From: Cupriavidus necator A5-1
Lineage (GTDB): Bacteria > Pseudomonadota > Gammaproteobacteria > Burkholderiales > Burkholderiaceae
Assembly: GCF_000744095.1 (NCBI RefSeq)
Contig: NZ_JQLI01000001.1
Coordinates: 4,154,001-4,218,000, forward strand
Direction of reading: 5' to 3'
DNA length: 64,000 nucleotides
In this document: positions 23,779 through 31,557 of the stretch, piece after piece
Layout: the number at the start of each line of letters is the position of its first letter
Numbering within the stretch: position 1 is the stretch's first letter
Made by a program: the position numbers and the translations under genes
Notes under the pieces: generated by a model
Told to the model about the DNA's origin: nothing
The model's input: the letters and a program-made list of their open reading frames with translations, nothing else
The model's database searches: none

Positions 23779-24939
23779 TCAGCCAGCGCGGCCCTTGCCG
23801 AGCTGCGACAGGATCTCTTCGTTGTGCTCGCCGGCCCTGGGCAGCGGCCGGCGCACGCCGGGGCGGCGCCCGCCCATCAGCAGCGGCAGCAGCACCGTGG
23901 GCGTGGTCGAACCATCGTCGGCCTGCATCGGCACCAGTCCGCCGCTGGCGAGCAGGTGCGGGTCGTCGAGCAACTGGTCCGGGCGCACGATCGGCGCGTA
24001 GGGGATGCCGGCGGCTTCGAGCTTCGGTGCCAGTTCGTCGGAGCGATGGTGGCGCAGGATCGCGCCCAGTTCGTCGAGCAGTTGCGGGCGCACGGCTACG
24101 CGCGAGGTATTGGTGGCGTACTCGGGCTTGTCGAGCAGCTCTGGGTGTTCGAGCACCTGGCACAGCGTGACGAACTGCTTGTCGCTGACCGCGCCGATAA
24201 ACAGCTGCTCGTCCCCGGCCAGCGTGAACACGTCATACACGCTCCACGCCGAGACGCGCGACGGCATCGGCGGCGGCGCCTCGCCGGTCATCGCGAACTG
24301 CTGCATATGCTGAGAGGCGAGGAACACGCAGTTCTCGAACAGCGCGCTCTGGATCTCCTGGCCGCGGCCGGTGCGGTCGCGTTCGCGCAGCGCGGCCAGC
24401 ACGCCGATGGCGCCGAACATGCCGCCCATGATGTCGTTGACCGAGGTGCCGGCGCGCAGCGGCCGGCCGCTGGGGCCGGTCATGTAGGACAGGCCGCCCA
24501 TCATCTGCACGACTTCGTCCAGCGCCAGCCGGTTCTCGTACGGGCCGGGCAGGAAGCCCTTGTGTGACACATAGATCAGGTGCGGGTAGTCGCGCGACAG
24601 CGTGGCGTAGTCGAGCCCCAGCTTCTGCATCAGGCCGGGACGGAAGTTCTCCAGCAGCACGTCGCTCTGGCCGGCCAGCTCGGCGGCGGCGGCGCGCCCC
24701 TCCTCGGTCGTGATATCGAGCACCACGCTCTTCTTGTTGCGGTTGAAGGCGCGGAAGAACCCGATGCCCAGGCCTGGCAGGTTGCGGGTCTTGTCGCCGC
24801 CGGGCGGCTCGACCTTGATCACCTCGGCACCCAGGTCGGCCAGGATCATGCCGCAAGTGGGGCCCATCACCATATGCGTGAATTCGACCACGCGGATGCC
24901 GGCGAGCGGCAGGGAGTTGCTGTTGCTGTCTTGGGTCAT
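23779..24939 (-). CDS. CaiB/BaiF family CoA-transferase
   Basis: The ATG at 24939 gives 386 residues of a class III CoA-transferase. The N-terminal GIRVVEFTHMVMGPTCGMILADLGAEVIKVEPP is characteristic, and the catalytic Asp lies in ALDEVVQMMGGLSYMTG. It is placed 8 bp after an HMG-CoA-lyase-family gene and ahead of a Bug receptor. Transferase-plus-lyase pairs of this sort activate and then split 3-hydroxy-3-methyl acids such as citramalate or 3-hydroxy-3-methylglutarate. The identity of acid and CoA donor is inferred only. Confidence 0.9.
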   Translation of the reverse strand: MTQDSNSNSLPLAGIRVVEFTHMVMGPTCGMILADLGAEVIKVEPPGGDKTRNLPGLGIGFFRAFNRNKKSVVLDITTEEGRAAAAELAGQSDVLLENFRPGLMQKLGLDYATLSRDYPHLIYVSHKGFLPGPYENRLALDEVVQMMGGLSYMTGPSGRPLRAGTSVNDIMGGMFGAIGVLAALRERDRTGRGQEIQSALFENCVFLASQHMQQFAMTGEAPPPMPSRVSAWSVYDVFTLAGDEQLFIGAVSDKQFVTLCQVLEHPELLDKPEYATNTSRVAVRPQLLDELGAILRHHRSDELAPKLEAAGIPYAPIVRPDQLLDDPHLLASGGLVPMQADDGSTTPTVLLPLLMGGRRPGVRRPLPRAGEHNEEILSQLGKGRAG

Positions 24940-24947
24940 CTTGCGTC

Positions 24948-25895
24948 TCAGGCAGCGGCGCCAGCAGGCTGGGCCGGGAAAGTCTTGGGCAGGCCGGCAC
25001 GCCACAGCGTGCCGTGCAGGGTTTCATCCTTGAGCCAGGCGGCGACGTCTTCGCGCAACGCCAGCAGGCGGCCGATATCGACACCGGTGTCGATGCCCAT
25101 GCTGCCAAGCATGTAGGCCAGGTCTTCGGTGGCGACATTGCCGCTCGCGCCAGGCGCATGCGGGCAGCCGCCGATGCCGGCCAGGCAGGCATCGAAGCGG
25201 GTCACGCCCGCGTCCAGCGCGGCATTGACATTGGCCAGCCCGAGCCCGCGCGTGTCGTGGAAATGGCCGCACCAGAAGCGCTCGCCGGCGATCTCGACGG
25301 CGCGCGCGAACAGCTCGCGCACCATGCGCGGATCGGCATAGCCGACGGTATCGGCCAGGCTGACGCGGTCGGCGCCGGCGTCGAGCAGCGCCTGCATCAG
25401 CCGCAGCACCTCGTCGGGATCGACGTGGCCTTGCAGCGTGCAGCCGAAAGCGGTGCCGACACCGCCTTCGATCAGCGTCTTCGCGCCGCTGGCATCGCGC
25501 GCCGCGCGGATGCGCGCCACTTCGGCCACCACCTCGTCGGGCGTCTTGCGCAGGTTGGCCAGGCTGTGCGCATGGCTGGCCGACAGCGGCACGATCATCA
25601 GGTCGGCGCCGCTGGCGAGCGCATCCTGCGCGCCGCGCAGGTTGGGCACCAGCACCGAGACGAACAGGCCGGGCAGCGTGCGCGCGAAGGCCACCAGCTC
25701 GGCGGTATCGGCCAGTTGCGGCAGCAGGCGCGCGGGCACGAACGAGCCCACTTCCAACTCGCGCAGGCCGGCGGCGTGGGCGCCGCGGATCCATGCCTGC
25801 TTGCTTGCGGTAGGCAGGATGGTGCAGATGCTTTGCAGGCCGTCGCGCAAGCCGACTTCGCGGATCACGGCATGGCGGGGGATAGGGGCGGTCAT
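24948..25895 (-). CDS. HMG-CoA lyase / citramalyl-CoA lyase family enzyme
   Basis: The ATG at 25895 gives 315 residues of a TIM-barrel aldol lyase. The catalytic Arg-Asp pair is in REVGLRDGLQ, the metal-binding HxH region is in CGHFHDTRGLGLAN, and the C-terminal active-site loop is GIGGCPHAPGASGN, matching the HMG-CoA lyase signature with its Cys. It cleaves a 3-hydroxy-3-methylacyl-CoA to a ketone or keto acid plus acetyl-CoA. It is first in the operon with CaiB and Bug genes and is divergent from a LysR gene. Leucine-pathway genes usually next to mvaB are absent, so a citramalate-like substrate is at least as likely. Confidence 0.9.
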   Translation of the reverse strand: MTAPIPRHAVIREVGLRDGLQSICTILPTASKQAWIRGAHAAGLRELEVGSFVPARLLPQLADTAELVAFARTLPGLFVSVLVPNLRGAQDALASGADLMIVPLSASHAHSLANLRKTPDEVVAEVARIRAARDASGAKTLIEGGVGTAFGCTLQGHVDPDEVLRLMQALLDAGADRVSLADTVGYADPRMVRELFARAVEIAGERFWCGHFHDTRGLGLANVNAALDAGVTRFDACLAGIGGCPHAPGASGNVATEDLAYMLGSMGIDTGVDIGRLLALREDVAAWLKDETLHGTLWRAGLPKTFPAQPAGAAA

Positions 25896-25993
25896 GTCTT
25901 GAGGCGTCAGGTAAGCGCCCCGCGGTGGAGGCGACGGGACAACTCTATGAGTTTCTGGCGGCAAGCTGAAGCGGTGATTTGCGCACGCTAACG

Positions 25994-26046
25994 TTCCGGA
26001 TCGGAAAGTCTTGGAAGCGCCACTGGCAGAACTGCGGGAATTCCCG
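25994..26046. promoter_or_regulatory. Two palindromes between the lyase operon and LysR gene
   Basis: TTCCG-GAT-CGGAA lies at 25994-26006, and the perfect 12-bp palindrome CGGGAATTCCCG lies at 26035-26046. Both sit in the 225-bp divergent region, where LysR operators are expected. Neither is a clear T-N11-A site with flanking arms, so assignment is tentative. Confidence 0.35.
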
Positions 26047-26120
26047 AATGAACAGGTAGAGCTCGTATATCGCGGCTACCATTCCATTCTGGAAACACCG
26101 ACGCCCCTAATGCGCCCCTA

Positions 26121-27086
26121 ATGCGAGACCTCGACCTCACCACGCTACGCCTGTTCGTCGCCGTCTGCGAAACCCGCAATATGGCACGCGCGGGCGAGCA
26201 GGAACATATTGTCGCTTCCGCCATCAGCAAGCGCCTGGCGCAGCTGGAAGAGACCGTCGGCGCCACGCTGGTGGAACGCCGCCGCCGCGGCGTGATCCCC
26301 ACGCCCGCCGGCGAGTTGGTGCTGGCGCATGCGCGCGCGATGCTCGCGGCTGCGGATCGCGTGGCGCGGGACATGGCGGACTACGGCGCCGGCATCCGCG
26401 GGCAGGTGCGGCTGCTGGCGACGGTGTCGTCGATGGCGGAATCGCTGCCCGACGACATCGCCGCCTTCCTGCAGCAGCCGGAACACCGCGACGTGCGCGT
26501 CACCGTGGAAGAAAGCCTGAGCAGCGACCTGGTGCGCGCCTTGCGCGAGGGCTCGGCGCCGCTGGGCATTTGCTGGGATGCGGCGGACCTGGAGGGCTTC
26601 GAGACCCGGCCGTACCGCGCCGACCGCCTCGCGGCGGTGGTGCACGCCGTGCATCCGCTGGCCGGGGCCGACGATTGCCTGTTCGAAGACACGCTCGGCT
26701 ACGACCATATCGGCATGCCCGCCCAGACCGCGGTGCAGACCATGCTGACGCGCTATGCCGCGATCCTCGGCCGGCGCATCGCCTACCGCGCGGTGGTATC
26801 GACCTTCGACGCGGCGCTGCGCTGCGTGCGCGCGGAACTCGGCATCACCATCATCCCGGCCGAGATCGCCGCGCCGATCGCCGCCGCCTTCGGCTTGCGC
26901 GTGATCCCGCTGCGCAATGACTGGGCACGGCGGCGCTTTGCGATCTGCTTTCGCGACCTTGAACTGCTCTCGCCGGCGGCGCGGCTGCTGGTGGCGTTTC
27001 TCGAACGGACGGCGGCGGCGCCGGTGGCCGCGGGCGCTGCGCCGGAAGCACCGCGGCGCAAGCCGCCACGGCGGCGCAAGCCATAA
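26121..27086 (+). CDS. LysR-family transcriptional regulator
   Basis: This 321-residue regulator begins with a LysR helix-turn-helix (LRLFVAVCETRNMARAGEQEHIVASAISKRLAQLEETVG). An effector domain runs from about residue 90, and the tail is basic and proline-rich (PRRKPPRRRKP). It is divergent from the HMG-CoA lyase/CaiB/Bug operon and probably controls it. The ATG at 26121 overlaps the stop of a three-codon open frame created by an 11-bp tandem duplication (26102-26123), giving a TAATG junction that could couple translation. The effector is unknown; the family call is firm. Confidence 0.9.
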   Translation: MRDLDLTTLRLFVAVCETRNMARAGEQEHIVASAISKRLAQLEETVGATLVERRRRGVIPTPAGELVLAHARAMLAAADRVARDMADYGAGIRGQVRLLATVSSMAESLPDDIAAFLQQPEHRDVRVTVEESLSSDLVRALREGSAPLGICWDAADLEGFETRPYRADRLAAVVHAVHPLAGADDCLFEDTLGYDHIGMPAQTAVQTMLTRYAAILGRRIAYRAVVSTFDAALRCVRAELGITIIPAEIAAPIAAAFGLRVIPLRNDWARRRFAICFRDLELLSPAARLLVAFLERTAAAPVAAGAAPEAPRRKPPRRRKP

Positions 27087-27235
27087 TCACGCAACTTCCT
27101 CGCGCGCAACTTCCTGCGCGTTTCGAGGGTTAGCCCGGGGCAATTTCGCAAGCATATGTTGGGCGCCGTTGCGTAGACTGGCTTGCGTCTTTTCTGATCC
27201 GACCATGCGCGCCGCCACGGCGCAGGAGCCCCCAA

Positions 27236-27928
27236 ATGAACTTCAACGGCAAGAACGTATTGATCACCGGTGCGCGCGGCAACCTTGGCCGCGCGGTGGC
27301 CCAGGCTTTCGCCCAGGCGGGCGCCCGGGTGGTGCTGCTGGACCGGCATGCGGCGCCGCTGCCCGAGGCCGGCAACGGCCACCTGGCGTTGCAGGCGGAC
27401 CTGCTTGATGCGGCGCAACTCGCGCAAGCTGTACAGCAGGCGATCCAGGCATGCGGGCGCATCGACGTGGTCTGCAACCTGGCCGGCGGCTTCGCCATGG
27501 GCCCGGCGGTGCATGAAACCGACGCCGCTGCCTGGGACCACCTGTTCGACATGAACGTGCGCACCGTGCTGAACCTGGCGCGCGTGGTGGTGCCGCATCT
27601 GCTCGAAGCCGGCGGCGGCAGCATCGTCAACGTCGGCGCCAACTCCGCCGCGCGCGGGCTCGCGCAGATGGGCGCCTACTGCGCCTCCAAGGACGCGCTG
27701 GTGCGCGTGACCGAATCGATGTCGGCCGAGTTGCGCGACCGCAGCATCCGCGTCAACGCCGTGCTGCCCAGCATCCTTGACACGCCGGAGAACCGCCAGG
27801 CCATGCCGGATGCCGAGCACACGCGCTGGGTCGGCCTGGATGCGCTGGCCGACGTGATCCTGTTCCTTGCCTCCGATGCCGCGCGTGCGGTGCAAGGCGC
27901 GCTGGTGCCGGTGGTCAACCGCGCCTGA
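27236..27928 (+). CDS. Short-chain dehydrogenase/reductase
   Basis: The 230-residue protein has the SDR Rossmann motif GARGNLGRA near the N-terminus, NLAGGFAMG after strand 4, and the catalytic YxxxK in AYCASKDALVR preceded by NVGANSAA. The family reduces or oxidises alcohol and ketone groups with NAD(P). It is a single gene with its own 149-bp upstream region, which contains CGCAACTTCCT twice, 15 bp apart (27090-27115). The substrate cannot be told from the sequence. Confidence 0.87.
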   Translation: MNFNGKNVLITGARGNLGRAVAQAFAQAGARVVLLDRHAAPLPEAGNGHLALQADLLDAAQLAQAVQQAIQACGRIDVVCNLAGGFAMGPAVHETDAAAWDHLFDMNVRTVLNLARVVVPHLLEAGGGSIVNVGANSAARGLAQMGAYCASKDALVRVTESMSAELRDRSIRVNAVLPSILDTPENRQAMPDAEHTRWVGLDALADVILFLASDAARAVQGALVPVVNRA

Positions 27929-28109
27929 CGCGCGGTTTGCGCGCAGCGGCGGGCAGCGCGTCCGGCGGCTGCGCGCTGGCCACTTCCTGGATCTGCTGGC
28001 GCAGCCAGCGCCGGAATAGAAGTTTTCGAAACATAGCCTGCTGCCTAACATGGTGCCAGTGCCGCGGCGTTTCGCGCCCGGCTGCCTGTGAACCGTATGG
28101 AGCAGAACT

Positions 28110-28787
28110 ATGAAAATCCTGATGGTGCTGACCTCGCACGACCAGCTGGGCAATACCGGCCAGAAGACCGGCTTCTGGCTGGAAGAATTCGCCGCGCCCT
28201 ACTACGTCTTCAAGGACGCCGGCGCCGACATCACGCTGGCCTCGCCCAAGGGCGGCCAGCCGCCGATCGACCCCAAGAGCGACGATCCGGACGCACAGAC
28301 CGACGCCACCTGGCGCTTCCAGGGTGACGCCACCGCCAAGGCCGTGCTGGCCAGCACGCTGACGCTGGACCAGGTAAAGGCGGACGACTTCGACGCGATC
28401 TTCTATCCGGGCGGCCACGGCCCGCTGTGGGACCTGGCCGAGGACAAGCGCTCGGTGGCGCTGATCGAGCAGTTCGACCGGGCCGGCAAGCCGGTGGCCG
28501 CGGTGTGCCACGCGCCGGCGGTGTTCCGCCATGCCAGGGGCGCGGACGGGCAGCCGCTGGTCAAGGGCAAGGAAGTGACCGGCTTTACCAACAGCGAGGA
28601 AGAGGCGGTGCAGTTGACCAAGGTGGTGCCCTTCCTGGTGGAGGACATGCTCAAGGCCAATGGCGGGCGCTTCACGCGTGGCGATGACTGGGCCAGCCAT
28701 GTGGTGGTGGCGGGGCGGCTGGTGACGGGGCAGAATCCGGCGTCGTCGGAGGCGGCGGCGGAGGCGTTGATGAAGTTGTTGAAGTGA
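28110..28787 (+). CDS. DJ-1/PfpI family protein, HchA-like
   Basis: This 225-residue protein belongs to the class I glutamine amidotransferase-like superfamily. YYVFKDAGADITLASPKGG and IFYPGGHGPLWDLAED are characteristic, and the reactive Cys sits in the nucleophile elbow AAVCHAPAV. Relatives are glyoxalase III / protein deglycases and chaperones that detoxify methylglyoxal adducts. GGAGCAGAACT before the ATG is the ribosome site. It is a single gene followed by a repeat element; cytosolic stress protection is the likely role. Confidence 0.88.
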   Translation: MKILMVLTSHDQLGNTGQKTGFWLEEFAAPYYVFKDAGADITLASPKGGQPPIDPKSDDPDAQTDATWRFQGDATAKAVLASTLTLDQVKADDFDAIFYPGGHGPLWDLAEDKRSVALIEQFDRAGKPVAAVCHAPAVFRHARGADGQPLVKGKEVTGFTNSEEEAVQLTKVVPFLVEDMLKANGGRFTRGDDWASHVVVAGRLVTGQNPASSEAAAEALMKLLK

Positions 28788-28816
28788 AGGTGGCGGGCGT
28801 CGCCCGCTGCCGGTTT

Positions 28817-28942
28817 GCTCCCCTCTTCCGCCTGCGGGAGAGGGGCCGGGGGAGAGGGCAGGCGGTGGCATACCGCAGCGGCCCGACTTCGTGGACGCTC
28901 CGGCCCTCTCCCCCACCCCTCGCGCGCGCGGGAGAGGGGAGC
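28817..28942. repeat. BIME/REP-like composite palindrome
   Basis: Two imperfect palindromic units face each other. GCTCCCCTCT at 28817-28826 is the reverse complement of AGAGGGGAGC at 28933-28942. Inside, GGGGGAGAGGGC (28848-28859) pairs with GCCCTCTCCCCC (28903-28914). The purine/pyrimidine-rich arms are like the extragenic repeats scattered through Burkholderiales genomes. The element lies between convergent genes and could end or stabilise both transcripts. Confidence 0.7.
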
Positions 28943-29006
28943 GTATGCCTGGCGTAGTGGCTCTACTTGAATCGCGTGAGCCTGCGATACACCAGCATAT
29001 AGAGAC

Positions 29007-31427
29007 TCACTGCGGCACCAACTCCAACCTCTCCCGACTAACCTTCTCCACCGCCTTGCGCGTATAAACCAGCGGGAAATACTCCCCCTTGGCCCACAAC
29101 GGCGCCAGGTCGCGGTAATGCGGGCTGGCCGGATTCCCCGACTGCCCCGGAGTATTCACCACGCGCGACGCATCCCAGTTGCCCACATCCAGCACCATGC
29201 GGAACGACGCCCCGGCGGTCAGCCGGAAATCGGTATTGCGATAGCTGGTGTTCATCGGCGTGAACGCCGAGCCGCCGATCGGTCCCGCATTCACGTTGTA
29301 CTGCTGGCGCTCGGCATCCGTCAGGATTGGGTCCATCGGATGCGAGAACACCGCCGTGTGCAGCTTGCCCCATTGCCACGCGCGCGGATCCGGACCGAGC
29401 TTGCCTTCGACCTCGGCCATCGCCGCCTTGAGCGATTCGAGCATCACCGCATTGCGCCGCTCCACCGGCATCCACGGCCCCGGCTGCTCCAGCACCGCGA
29501 GCACGCGCGCGGCATCGCCCGCGCCAACCAGCCGGGCGGCTTCGGGCGACAGCGACGCGCGCACCACCGCGGACCGCAGGTGCTTGCTGAACCAGACCTC
29601 GAACAGCGCGGCCGCGGCGCTGTCGGCGCGCTCGTTGCCGTCCCAGCCGCGCAGCAGGCCGAGGCCGCGCGCCAGTTGCGCATCGTCGCTGCGCAGCTCC
29701 TTCACCAGCGCCACCACCCGCTGCGCCGGTATCGACACGGTGTCGTTCTGCCACGCCATCGAGTCCTGCACCGAGCTGCGCGGATTGGCGCCCACTACCG
29801 CCTTGAGCCGGCGCGCGCGCGAGCTGTCGCTCCACTCGTAGCCCACGCCCAGCCTGGCGGCCGGGTGCTCGGGCGGGATGTTGTTCTCGTTGGCGGTGAC
29901 GATATAGCCCGGCGTGGGGTTATAGGCCCACGGCAGCTCGTCCATATTGCGATAGCCGGCCCATTCGTAGCGGCCGTCGCCCGGCACCGGCGTCAGGCCG
30001 TCCCAGTTGGGCCGGTTCACGGTCAGCCCGCCCGGGATCCAGCCGATATTGCCGCCGATGTCGGCATAGACCTGGTTCTCGCCCGGCGCGCCCCAGCGGT
30101 TCATGGCGCCGCGGAACTGGTCCCAGTTGCGCGCGCGCATATAGTCCATCGAGCCGAAATATGGCGCCATGCCGTAGTCGAGCCACGCGGCGCGCAGCGC
30201 CCACGCCCGCGCCGCATCGGCGTGGAGTACCGGGCCGTGGCGCGTGAAGTCGATGGCGACCTTGCGCGGCGCGGACTCGCCCTTGACCGCGATCTCTTGG
30301 GTGATGGTCTCCATCGGTTCCCAGCGGCCCTTGTACTTGTATTCGTGCGGGTTGGCCGGATTGAGCTCGTAGCCGTAGAGGTCTTCCTGGTCCATATAGA
30401 AGCGCGTCAGGCCGAAGGCGATGGTGCCGTTGTGCCCGATCGAGATGCCCGGCAGGAAGGGCTCGCCCGCGCCGATCACCGACATCCCCGGCGCATTCAA
30501 GTGGCTGATATAGCGCAGGCTGGGCGCGCCGTGCGAGCGGTGCGGGTCGTTGGCCAGGATCGGGCGGCCGCTGGTCGTGCGCTTGCCGCCGATGACCCAG
30601 TTGTTGGAGCCGAGGCTGCGGCCGGTGTCGCTGTTGGGATCGACCAGCGCGTAGAGCTGGTCGAGCGGGATGGCGCCGGCCTGTTCGGTGGTCCACGCCT
30701 CTTTCGGGAAGCGCGCGGCGGCGGTGGCCAGTTCATAGGCGTGGCGCAGTTCGGCCGCGGGCACCGTGCAGGGGTCCAGGCCCGGGCTCGGTTTTGGCTC
30801 GATCGGCGGATCGAGTTCGCGGCGCAGCCAGTCGGCGCGCGCGGCCTCGTTCTTTGCCCGGCAATAGAGCTGCGCGCGCTCGACTTCGCCGGTGAAGTTC
30901 AGCGTCAGGCCGTGGTGGCGGATGCGCACGATATCTTCAGCGCGCCAGCGCGCGGGCTTGTAGTTGAGCTTGCGGAATTCCGGCGGCAGCAGTTCGGGCT
31001 TCTGCTCAGTCAGCGCCACATAGGCATTGACGCCGGCGACGAAGGCCTCGGCCACGCGCTTGGCGTCGGAGCCGTAGGCCAGCCATTCGCGATACATGTC
31101 GCCGCGGAACAGCACCGCGCGCGACATGCGGTCGCCGTCGGCATAGGCCGGACCGAAGTCTTTTGCCATTTCGCCGAGGCCGCGTTTGCGCCACAGGTCG
31201 ATCTGCCACAGGCGGTCGCGCGCGGCCATGAAGCCTTGCACGTAGAAGGCGTCGTAGAGCGTGCCGGCATAGATATGCGGCACGCCCCAGCGGTCGACCA
31301 GCACGCTGGCGGGTTTTTCCAGGCCGGGTACGGCCAGGCGTTCGGTGCGGGGTGCCTGGGCCATGGCGGCCGATGTGGTGACGAGCAGGGCCAGGGCGGC
31401 CGCGACGCGGCGGGGGGGGCTTAACAT
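29007..31427 (-). CDS. Penicillin acylase / acyl-homoserine-lactone acylase family Ntn-hydrolase
   Basis: The ATG at 31427 (GGAGA about 8 bp upstream) gives 806 residues with a signal peptide ending near AMA-QAP. The layout is that of exported N-terminal-nucleophile hydrolases: an alpha chain, a spacer, then autocleavage before a Ser in LGSNNWVIGG at about residue 274, exposing the catalytic Ser of the beta chain. HNGTIAFG and NENNIPPEHP also fit. Relatives such as PvdQ and QuiP remove acyl chains from homoserine lactones, while others act on beta-lactams or lipopeptides. The gene stands alone, so the substrate is undecided. A run of eight C lies in codons 3-6. Confidence 0.88.
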   Translation of the reverse strand: MLSPPRRVAAALALLVTTSAAMAQAPRTERLAVPGLEKPASVLVDRWGVPHIYAGTLYDAFYVQGFMAARDRLWQIDLWRKRGLGEMAKDFGPAYADGDRMSRAVLFRGDMYREWLAYGSDAKRVAEAFVAGVNAYVALTEQKPELLPPEFRKLNYKPARWRAEDIVRIRHHGLTLNFTGEVERAQLYCRAKNEAARADWLRRELDPPIEPKPSPGLDPCTVPAAELRHAYELATAAARFPKEAWTTEQAGAIPLDQLYALVDPNSDTGRSLGSNNWVIGGKRTTSGRPILANDPHRSHGAPSLRYISHLNAPGMSVIGAGEPFLPGISIGHNGTIAFGLTRFYMDQEDLYGYELNPANPHEYKYKGRWEPMETITQEIAVKGESAPRKVAIDFTRHGPVLHADAARAWALRAAWLDYGMAPYFGSMDYMRARNWDQFRGAMNRWGAPGENQVYADIGGNIGWIPGGLTVNRPNWDGLTPVPGDGRYEWAGYRNMDELPWAYNPTPGYIVTANENNIPPEHPAARLGVGYEWSDSSRARRLKAVVGANPRSSVQDSMAWQNDTVSIPAQRVVALVKELRSDDAQLARGLGLLRGWDGNERADSAAAALFEVWFSKHLRSAVVRASLSPEAARLVGAGDAARVLAVLEQPGPWMPVERRNAVMLESLKAAMAEVEGKLGPDPRAWQWGKLHTAVFSHPMDPILTDAERQQYNVNAGPIGGSAFTPMNTSYRNTDFRLTAGASFRMVLDVGNWDASRVVNTPGQSGNPASPHYRDLAPLWAKGEYFPLVYTRKAVEKVSRERLELVPQ

Positions 31428-31557
31428 CAATCAGGTCTCCTCGGTATTGTTGTTGGCTGCAGATGCTTTGCAGACCACACCGAAGATAGTGCATGCCCGG
31501 CCCGGGCGCGAGCCGCGCGGCCGATCTCCGCACGGCAGTTGCTTGCAGCTACGAGGT

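Noticed and set aside
27915..28034. Possible 39-residue basic protein on the minus strand (MFRKLLFRRWLRQQIQEV)
   Set aside because: It overlaps the end of the SDR gene, has only a weak ribosome site and no family I recognise.
28817..28942. CRISPR-like or phage attachment repeat
   Set aside because: Only one composite palindrome, no regular spacers, no cas or integrase genes; a BIME-type extragenic repeat explains it.
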